From: CAVZZV01 sp963779845
Lineage (GTDB): Bacteria > Bacteroidota > Bacteroidia > Bacteroidales > GCA-2748055
Assembly: GCA_963779845.1 (NCBI GenBank)
Contig: CAVZZV010000001.1
Location: 310,001-374,000, forward strand
Direction of reading: 5' to 3'
DNA length: 64,000 bases
Shown in pieces: positions 25,182 through 32,202 of this stretch; position 1 is the first letter of the stretch, and the number at the start of each line of letters is the position of its first letter. The position numbers were made by a program, and so were the translations under genes. The notes under the pieces are model-generated. The model saw only the letters and a program-made list of their open reading frames with translations. It had not been told where the DNA came from and searched no databases.

Positions 25182-26531
25182 CTACTCTTGCTCTTTTTTC
25201 AGCATCCTGTAAATGGTAGAAACGCCTACATCCAGTTTTTCCGAAACGAGCCTTATGTTATTATCGTATTTCTTCAGGAAGGAATCAACAATACGTCGTT
25301 CATATTCCCTCATAGTCATTTCACTGTTAAGGACTTCAGGAAGGATGTCCCCTGATCCGGTAAGGATATCCGAAGTAAGGATTTCCTTACCGTTGGACAG
25401 GGTTGCAGCAAGTTCAATAATGGATTTTAACTCCCTTACATTCCCTGGAAATTCATAACTAAGCAACATGGAGCCTGCATCGGGGGTGATAGTTTTAGGT
25501 TCAAGGTTATTGTCATTGCAAAATTCCTTAAGGAAATATTTTGCGAGAATAAGCACATCATTTCCCCTTTCCCGCAGGGGCGGCATTTCAATTGGCAGCC
25601 CTATGAGCCGGTAATAAAGATCCTGGCGAAAATTCCCTTTCCTGACCTCTTCCATCAGGTTTTTATTTGTTGCCCCTATAATCCTGCAATGAATATTAAT
25701 CGTGTTGTTACTGCCTACCCGGTTTATCTCCTTCTCCTGCAAAGCCCTGAGAACTTTCACCTGGGTTGAAGGATCCATTTCCGCAATTTCATCCAGGAAA
25801 AGGGTCCCCTTGTCAGCCTCTTCGAACTTACCTATCCGACGGGACATTGCACTTGTAAAGGCTCCCTTTTCATGTCCAAAAAGTTCGCTTTCAATAAGTC
25901 CTGAAGGAATTGCAGCTACATTAACGGCAATAAAAGGCTTGTCTTTTCGAGGCGAATTATAATGAATAGCCTTTGCCACCAGTTCCTTACCAGTTCCGGT
26001 TTCACCTGTTACTGAAACTGTAATATTGGTGCGTACTGCCTTTTCGATTAATTCGTAAACTTTCTTTATTGCCGCCGAACTTCCTATTATGGAATTTTGA
26101 AAGCTGTATTTTTTCTGGACTTCCTTTTTCAGCGTACTTAATTCTGTTTCAAGGATGACGTTCCGCCTCAGAAATGCCACTATATTCAGCAACCTCTCTT
26201 TGATATCATTGGATTTTACAATATAGTCGTATGCTCCCTGCTTAAGTAACTCCACCACCGTTTCGATTTTCTGTTGTTCAGAAATTAGGATGACCTGTAT
26301 CCGTTCATTTTCCTTTTTTATCCTCTGAAGCACTTCCAGGCCGCTCATATCCGGTAATTGATAATCCAACGTTATCAAATCGGGATTTTCGTTCAAATGG
26401 TCAAGGCAATCTTTACCATTGGTAAAACCATGTACTTCGTAATCAGGATTCAGTGATAGGCTATGTACCAACAGACGGTTATACCAATCGTCATCTTCTA
26501 CTACAAATATTTTATATGCTTTTTCGCTCAT
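25182..26531 (-). CDS. Sigma-54-dependent response regulator, NtrC family
   Basis: A 449-aa transcription activator. Residues 1-120 are a receiver domain with acidic VEDDD (11-15) and phospho-acceptor Asp56 (LDYQLPD). Residues about 148-380 are the AAA+ domain, with Walker A GETGTGKE (176-183) and LFLDEIAEM as Walker B. The sigma-54 contact loop reads GAFTSA (223-228) instead of GAFTGA. The C-terminus has a Fis-type helix-turn-helix (VSEKLDVGVSTIYRMLKK). The start is set at the ATG giving MSEKAYKIFVVEDD; a longer frame uses TTG four codons earlier. It lies 83 bp after the hybrid kinase gene and is probably its partner. Its likely target is the downstream coiled-coil gene. Confidence 0.88.
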   Translation of the reverse strand: MSEKAYKIFVVEDDDWYNRLLVHSLSLNPDYEVHGFTNGKDCLDHLNENPDLITLDYQLPDMSGLEVLQRIKKENERIQVILISEQQKIETVVELLKQGAYDYIVKSNDIKERLLNIVAFLRRNVILETELSTLKKEVQKKYSFQNSIIGSSAAIKKVYELIEKAVRTNITVSVTGETGTGKELVAKAIHYNSPRKDKPFIAVNVAAIPSGLIESELFGHEKGAFTSAMSRRIGKFEEADKGTLFLDEIAEMDPSTQVKVLRALQEKEINRVGSNNTINIHCRIIGATNKNLMEEVRKGNFRQDLYYRLIGLPIEMPPLRERGNDVLILAKYFLKEFCNDNNLEPKTITPDAGSMLLSYEFPGNVRELKSIIELAATLSNGKEILTSDILTGSGDILPEVLNSEMTMREYERRIVDSFLKKYDNNIRLVSEKLDVGVSTIYRMLKKEQE

Positions 26532-26614
26532 AACAGAGGACAAAAATATCTTTTTTTCCTTAGACCCGCAAAAAATTATGACTCACGTAAATACCCTCAC
26601 CCTGGTTTCGGGTT

Positions 26615-29263
26615 TTATTTGTGGCCTGGAGCTTCTTCTATACGCTCTATGTACTCCAAAACCGGGACTATAAATGTCACCCTTTCCCTGTTTGCCTGCT
26701 CAATCAAGGCAGGAAGTTTCAAAAGTTCCGTTTCATCTCTTGCCACACTTTCAATTTCTCTTAAAATTCTGAACAAGGTCAGGGCATTCAGATGTTTGCA
26801 TGAAGAGGATGCCCGATGGGCAATATCGGCAATACAACGATAATTCTTCTTTTCTAAACAAATCTTCATTTCATCAATGGATTTCTCCGAATTTTTCACA
26901 AAAACCTGTAATAATTCGGAAGTGAAGGCGCTGTCTCCCCCACCAAGACGGTTTAAGGCCTCAAAATCCGGGATGTCATTGGATACAGCAGCAGAGATTT
27001 CCTCGATATCTACCTTTTCTTCAGAGGAGTTCTCCGGTTGACGATGAATCAGGTATTCAAATGCCTTTCTAAGGGATCTTTCGCTAAAAGGCTTTAGGAT
27101 AAATGAATCCATTCCCGCGGCAATGCTTGCCTGAACATCTTCTTTGGCATTTATGGCGGATAATCCTATTATCTTGAGCTCAGGAGGCAAAGTGGCATCA
27201 TTGCGGATCAATTCAGTAGCCTTGATCCCATCCATTATTGGCATTCGGATATCCATTAATATTACATCGAACTTTCGGTTCTTTATTTTTTCAAGGGCAA
27301 TTTCACCATTTTCAGCTTCTTCAAATTCAATCTTCCACTTTTTCATTATCAGCCTAAGTACTAAACGATTGTACTCTTCATCGTCAACGATGAGGGCCCG
27401 TAGTCCTTTATAACTAATTTTAGGAAGTTGACTTACCGATTGCTCGTCTTTAATATTGGCTTCATTGCCTATCCTAATGGGCAACTTAAGATTAAAGACC
27501 GTCCAGGAATTCTTCATGCTCTTAACGGATATCGTTCCTCCCATAAGCAGCACCAGTTTCTTTGCAATGGCGAGTCCCAAACCGGTCCCCCCATATTTCC
27601 TCGAAGTAGTCGAATCTTCCTGGGTGAAATCCTCAAAAAGATATTCAATCCTCTCTTCATCGATCCCAATCCCGGTATCTTCGATATCAATAATCAGCTC
27701 CACTATTTTGCTGCTTTTCGGTATTGCCTTGGCCACTATCCTGACTTCTCCAAAATCTGTGAATTTTACAGCATTCCCAACCAAATTCAATAGGACCTGC
27801 TTCAACCTTACGGGATCCCCCTGAAAGGCATCAGGGATGGAATAATCTGTGCTCAGAGTTAAGCCAATATTCTTTCTGAGAGCAAAAAAACGGTTGAGCT
27901 GAACCACCTCTTCAAGAAGGGGCCGGAGGCTAAAATCAATTTCCTCCAATTGGATCTTCCCGGATTGGATTTTGGAAAAATCGAGGATTTCATTAATTAC
28001 AGAAATAAGATGATTAGCAGATTTACTGATGACTTCGACTTGATCGTGAAGATCAGGGCTGATATCGTCCCTCATCAGTAATTGATCACTAAGCCCATAT
28101 ATGGCGTTCATTGGAGTACGCATTTCGTGACTTACATTCGCAATGAACAATTCTTTTGTGTGTGCCAGGTTTTCGGCTTGCAATTTTGCTGATAGCATGG
28201 CTTTCTGTGTCGCCTGGGTCTTCCTGATATAATTAATAATTACTACAAAAAGAATGATAAGCAGAAAGAAGATAGAAACACTGAATATCATGAGCCATTG
28301 AAAGGTCTCCTCTGCGAGGTTGTCAGCTTTTCGGGCTTCATTGGCAAGTACCTGATCCTCCTCATCCTCTATTTGTTTGATCAATAAATTTAGACTGGCA
28401 AATAGCTCTTTGTTCTTTTCAAGCAGGGAAAGTTCCTGAATCCTGGCTTTCCGGGTTGCCAGACTATCCAGTTTTTTTAATTCCTCCAGCTTTGACAACT
28501 CTTCTTTAAGCACGATCCCGGTACTATCCTGTGGAGGAATAGTATCAAAAGCTACCTTTATTGTGTCTTTATGAGGAATAAACTTCTGAACATGATCTTC
28601 CTCACTGGGAGGTTTATTCCTTTGAAAAATCCGTTTAAAGAACCCCTTTTCCTGGTTCTCTTCCGCGCTTAATTCTTCATCGCTCTTTTCTGATCCAGGA
28701 AAAACCTTCCGATACACCTCTACCTCTTCGTCAGGTTCAGGTGGGTTGGATTCCTTTTCATCGGCAACAGAAATATTTTCGTCCGGTATATTCTGGCTCA
28801 TAATACTATCTTCAGAAGGGGAAAGGTATTTCACCGATAATTCATCAATGGCATGGGAAAGCCTGCTGGAATCCTCAATCTGTATCATCTGTCCCCACAG
28901 GGCCAATTGTTCAGGAATGAGAATTTTAATAGAATCAATTATGGCTTGCTGATAAGGCATTCCCTGATAATAATTGAAAAGTTCGTCAGTTCTTTCCTCA
29001 TAAGTCTCTTTGAGAAGAGTAAGGGGATTGAGGTAAGCTGGTTCATCGGTAACCATAAAAAGCCGTACCGAGTTGTCTGTTTCATTCAGGTCGGCACTAA
29101 GGTCTTTTAGACTGAGAAGGCGAAAATCAGGATTTCTTTGGTTTTTAAGGGTGCTGATAATTGTAGAAATATTCAGGTAGGTGAGGTAACCAGCTGAAGA
29201 AATCATTATCAGTGAAATGATCAATAGCAAAGAAACCTTTATTTGAAGGGGAAATTTAGCCAT
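26615..29263 (-). CDS. Hybrid sensor histidine kinase with receiver and HPt domains
   Basis: An 882-aa membrane kinase. Transmembrane helices at about 9-29 and 323-346 flank a long outer region (about 30-322). This region starts like a CHASE3-type helical sensor and contains a charged, low-complexity stretch (about 150-245) and a helical part. The cytoplasmic part has HisKA with His379 (VSHEMRTPMNAI), HATPase (LLNLVGNAVKFT, DTGIGI, GGTGLGLAI), a receiver with VILMDIRMPIMDG, and an HPt with His816 (IAHRASSSC). This is a phosphorelay His-Asp-His that would end on a separate regulator, most simply the sigma-54 regulator encoded 83 bp downstream. The signal sensed is unknown. Confidence 0.88.
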   Translation of the reverse strand: MAKFPLQIKVSLLLIISLIMISSAGYLTYLNISTIISTLKNQRNPDFRLLSLKDLSADLNETDNSVRLFMVTDEPAYLNPLTLLKETYEERTDELFNYYQGMPYQQAIIDSIKILIPEQLALWGQMIQIEDSSRLSHAIDELSVKYLSPSEDSIMSQNIPDENISVADEKESNPPEPDEEVEVYRKVFPGSEKSDEELSAEENQEKGFFKRIFQRNKPPSEEDHVQKFIPHKDTIKVAFDTIPPQDSTGIVLKEELSKLEELKKLDSLATRKARIQELSLLEKNKELFASLNLLIKQIEDEEDQVLANEARKADNLAEETFQWLMIFSVSIFFLLIILFVVIINYIRKTQATQKAMLSAKLQAENLAHTKELFIANVSHEMRTPMNAIYGLSDQLLMRDDISPDLHDQVEVISKSANHLISVINEILDFSKIQSGKIQLEEIDFSLRPLLEEVVQLNRFFALRKNIGLTLSTDYSIPDAFQGDPVRLKQVLLNLVGNAVKFTDFGEVRIVAKAIPKSSKIVELIIDIEDTGIGIDEERIEYLFEDFTQEDSTTSRKYGGTGLGLAIAKKLVLLMGGTISVKSMKNSWTVFNLKLPIRIGNEANIKDEQSVSQLPKISYKGLRALIVDDEEYNRLVLRLIMKKWKIEFEEAENGEIALEKIKNRKFDVILMDIRMPIMDGIKATELIRNDATLPPELKIIGLSAINAKEDVQASIAAGMDSFILKPFSERSLRKAFEYLIHRQPENSSEEKVDIEEISAAVSNDIPDFEALNRLGGGDSAFTSELLQVFVKNSEKSIDEMKICLEKKNYRCIADIAHRASSSCKHLNALTLFRILREIESVARDETELLKLPALIEQANRERVTFIVPVLEYIERIEEAPGHK

Positions 29264-29605
29264 TAGAGGTATTGGTATATGGTAACCCGGCGGTTGATAA
29301 AGAATTAATTTTTAAATTTACGATTAAAATTCTGCCTGTTTAACCTATTATAACATTCATAATAATATTCTGTTGTATTAAACTGGGAAAAAATACCATG
29401 GCGAAAATATATCGTATCTTTATTGTTTCGAATTATAATGAGCTGCTTCCAAAAATTTCGAGTGGCAGGATCAGAATAAACACGGCTATATTATGAAACT
29501 ACATGTTTTGCAAACACAATCGGCCAGGAAGCCAGCAAAGCTAAACAATAAACCCTCCGGGGGTCAGCGCAGAAAAATTATCCCATTAAACTAAATTATT
29601 ATAAG
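29264..29605. other. Divergent intergenic region between the kinase and small lipoprotein genes
   Basis: A 342-bp AT-rich stretch containing promoters for both sides. I saw no clear -7/-33 pair; TATCTTTA (29415-29422) is a near match to TAnnTTTG. A possible 33-codon frame is listed separately. Confidence 0.4.
29493..29594 (+). CDS. Possible small basic peptide (33 aa)
   Basis: An ATG-started frame of 33 codons ending 11 bp before the lipoprotein ATG. The product is strongly basic (starts MKLHVLQTQSARKPAK, ends RRKIIPLN) with no hydrophobic segment. The close spacing would allow it to be a leader peptide for the lipoprotein gene. There is no homology I recognise, and chance frames of this size are common. 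Confidence 0.2.
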   Translation: MKLHVLQTQSARKPAKLNNKPSGGQRRKIIPLN

Positions 29606-29881
29606 ATGAAAAAATTATCAAAAAAATTATCGTTTTTATTGCTAATCGCCATGCTGTTTTTCACTGCATGTGCCCCTACCGGTATTACGGAGCACAAATA
29701 TGGCATCCTTTATGGCCTGCTGCATGGTGCTCTTCTTCCCTTCGAACTGATTGCGAAACTTTTTTCCATGGATTATGACCTGTATGCAGCCAACAATAGC
29801 GGATTCTGGTATTGGATTGGGTATATTATAGGGGTCAGTATATGGACTGGCGGCGGATGCGCAATGCGAAGGAGAAGGTAG
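29606..29881 (+). CDS. Small lipoprotein with membrane segments
   Basis: A 91-aa protein. Residues 1-21 are a lipoprotein signal (basic KKLSKKLS, hydrophobic FLLLIAMLFF, lipobox TAC with Cys22). After it come short hydrophobic segments (YGILYGLLHGALLPFELIAKLF and GFWYWIGYIIGVSIWTGGGC) and a basic end MRRRR. I do not recognise the family beyond small uncharacterised envelope lipoproteins. It is alone on the plus strand, between the kinase and the convergent relA. A second Cys near the end (GGGCAM) is unusual. Confidence 0.6.
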   Translation: MKKLSKKLSFLLLIAMLFFTACAPTGITEHKYGILYGLLHGALLPFELIAKLFSMDYDLYAANNSGFWYWIGYIIGVSIWTGGGCAMRRRR

Positions 29882-29891
29882 ATGAATGGCA

Positions 29892-29926
29892 AAGGACAAC
29901 TTCCCTCTGGAAAATGCATTGTCCTT
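29892..29926. terminator. Inverted repeat between convergent lipoprotein and relA genes
   Basis: AAGGACAA (29892-29899) and TTGTCCTT (29919-29926) form a perfect 8-bp stem with a 19-nt loop in the 47-bp convergent gap. There is no T-run on either side, so terminator activity is uncertain. Confidence 0.35.
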
Positions 29927-29928
29927 CA

Positions 29929-32118
29929 TCAAAACAATCTCTTTACCATCATCACCCCTTTTACCCTGGCCAGTTTTCGGATAAGTATTTCGAGATGAGA
30001 GGTATCCCTTACGTATAAAATTACGGTTCCCTCAAAGAGGCCCTCACTGGAATCCATTTGAAAGGAGCGCATATTTACTTTTACGTCCTTAGACACCACT
30101 TCGGTTATGTTACTGATAATGCCCAAATCGTCAGATCCGGTAATCTTCAGGGTGGCGAGGAAGTGCCTTTCTTTTTCGGAGCTGGTCCACCGGGCTTTGA
30201 CTACTCTATAGCCATACCTGGTTATCAACTGATGGGCGTTAGGGCAGCTAAGTCGATGAATCGTGATGCCCGAACTCACGGTTACAAAACCAAAAATTGA
30301 ATCGCCAAAAATGGGGTTACAACATTTTCCCAGCTTGTAGTCTACCCCGGAGAGCTTTTCATCAATGATAAGATAGTCCTCAGATTCAACATTCGCCGTT
30401 CGGATTATTTTTTCAACCACCTCCATATCAATGGGCACTGGTTTACTCTCCGGCCTCGCCTCATCGGCGGAGAGGATGTCTTTGATTTGCAACAGGTCGA
30501 GTTCCCCGGTGGCGATACCATGGTAAAGATCGATGGCATCATTGTATTTATAATGCTTCAAAAGCTTTCGTATAAGGGGATCCTTGAACTCAAGCTTCCA
30601 GTTCCGGAACCGGCGTTTTAAGATTTCCTTGCCATTCTCGGCTTCCTTGAGCTTCTCTTCCTTTAGCGCGAGTTTGATTTTAGACTTTGCTTTTGAGCTC
30701 ACCACGAAATTTAACCAGTCGATATTTGGTTTCTGGGTTTTTGAACGAAGGATCTCTACTTTATCACCGTTTTTTAACCCATACCGTATCGGGACATATT
30801 TACCGTTCACTTTTGCACCCACGCATGAGCTGCCTACTTCCGTATGTATATCAAAGGCAAAATCGAGTACCGTTGCACCCCCTGGGAATTTTTTCAGATC
30901 TCCACCGGGAGTGAAAACAAAAATCTCTTTGTTGTCAAATCCCAATTTAAGTTCCTCCAGCAAATTAAGGGCATCATTATCAGGGTTGTCCAGCAGCTCT
31001 CGAATTCTTGCCAACCATTCATCCAAACCCTGTTCCCCTTTTACCCCCTTATACTTCCAATGTGCCGCGAGTCCTTTCTCGGCAATCTCATTCATTCTTC
31101 GTGACCGGATCTGTACTTCAACCCATTCGCCGCCAGGCACGATCACCGTTGTATGCAGGGATTCATACCCATTGGATTTAGGAACGGATATCCAATCGCG
31201 CAACCTTTCCGGGTTTGGCTGGTAAACATCTGTTACCAGGGAATATATTCTCCAGCAGTCGGCTTTTTCGCGCGTTGGTGGGGAATCGGCAATGATCCTA
31301 ATGGCAAATTTATCGTAAACTTCCTCAAACTCGACCTTTTGTTTTTTCATTTTTCGCCAGATAGAGGAGATTGCTTTTGGACGGCCTTTAATATCAGCTT
31401 TAATTTTAAGTTTTGCCAGTTCATCTTCCAGGGGAGCAATAAAATCCCTGATAAATTTGTTCCTTCTTACCCTGGCAGCCTTAAGTTTGGAATCCAGCAT
31501 TTGGTAGGCTTCAGGCTCAAGGTATTTCATGGAAATATCCTCCATTTCCGACATGATGTTATATAAGCCGAGCCGGTGCGCGAGGGGAGAATAAATATAA
31601 GATGTAGAAGAAGCGATCTCAATACGAGCCTCTTCAGGATAACTTTCGAGCATCCTCATTTGATGCAGGCGCTCCGCTATTTTGATAAGGACCACGCGGA
31701 TATCCCTCGACAGGGTCAGGATGAGCCTCCGAAGATTTTCAGCCTGGGTAGGTGATTTATCTGTTTTTATTTCAGAAATCCTGACCAGTCCTTCCGTTAT
31801 TTCAGCAATTTTTTTACCAAAACGGGTTGTGATAAAATCCAGAGTAAAATCTGTGTCATTCACAAAACAACTTAGCATGGCAGCAATAATCCCTGAAGAG
31901 GACAAGCCCATTTCTGAAGCCACGATTCGAGCCATGGAAAGGGCATCTATGAGGGTCTCGCCTCCGTGAGCAAGGGATGGGTCTTCTATGCGCGATGTAA
32001 GAAGGGAATAGGCCTCGTTTATTATTGCCCTTTCTTCGGGACTGGTTACACTCAGACAGTCTCTCTTAAGGGCCTTAAATAACTTGATAACTTTTATCTG
32101 TACCGGACTTTCCTGCAA
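29929..32118 (-). CDS. RelA/SpoT-family (p)ppGpp synthetase with degenerate hydrolase domain
   Basis: A 729-aa long RSH protein that makes (p)ppGpp from ATP and GTP/GDP in the stringent response. Domains in order: HD-type domain (about 45-200), synthetase (about 235-350; GRPKAISSIWRKM, YDKFAIRII, NGYESLHTTV, EVQIRSRRMNEIAEKGLAAHW), TGS (about 395-455; IFVFTPGGDLKKFPGGATVLDFAF), a Cys/His zinc-finger part (GKCCNPIFGD, IHRLSCPN) and an ACT domain (about 650-729). In the HD domain the metal ligands are gone: the first His is Asp58, the HD pair is Ser83-Cys84, and the last Asp is Glu149. The protein is therefore probably a synthetase only, RelA-like. The start is TTG (32118-32116), as no ATG lies in frame upstream. 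A separate SpoT-type hydrolase should exist elsewhere. Confidence 0.9.
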   Translation of the reverse strand: MQESPVQIKVIKLFKALKRDCLSVTSPEERAIINEAYSLLTSRIEDPSLAHGGETLIDALSMARIVASEMGLSSSGIIAAMLSCFVNDTDFTLDFITTRFGKKIAEITEGLVRISEIKTDKSPTQAENLRRLILTLSRDIRVVLIKIAERLHQMRMLESYPEEARIEIASSTSYIYSPLAHRLGLYNIMSEMEDISMKYLEPEAYQMLDSKLKAARVRRNKFIRDFIAPLEDELAKLKIKADIKGRPKAISSIWRKMKKQKVEFEEVYDKFAIRIIADSPPTREKADCWRIYSLVTDVYQPNPERLRDWISVPKSNGYESLHTTVIVPGGEWVEVQIRSRRMNEIAEKGLAAHWKYKGVKGEQGLDEWLARIRELLDNPDNDALNLLEELKLGFDNKEIFVFTPGGDLKKFPGGATVLDFAFDIHTEVGSSCVGAKVNGKYVPIRYGLKNGDKVEILRSKTQKPNIDWLNFVVSSKAKSKIKLALKEEKLKEAENGKEILKRRFRNWKLEFKDPLIRKLLKHYKYNDAIDLYHGIATGELDLLQIKDILSADEARPESKPVPIDMEVVEKIIRTANVESEDYLIIDEKLSGVDYKLGKCCNPIFGDSIFGFVTVSSGITIHRLSCPNAHQLITRYGYRVVKARWTSSEKERHFLATLKITGSDDLGIISNITEVVSKDVKVNMRSFQMDSSEGLFEGTVILYVRDTSHLEILIRKLARVKGVMMVKRLF

Positions 32119-32202
32119 TGTGCGCTTAATTTATCATTAACCCACCGGGGAATGGAATACCATTGGCTCCAAATTCTTCCTGATGTAAATATAAAGGGAT
32201 TC

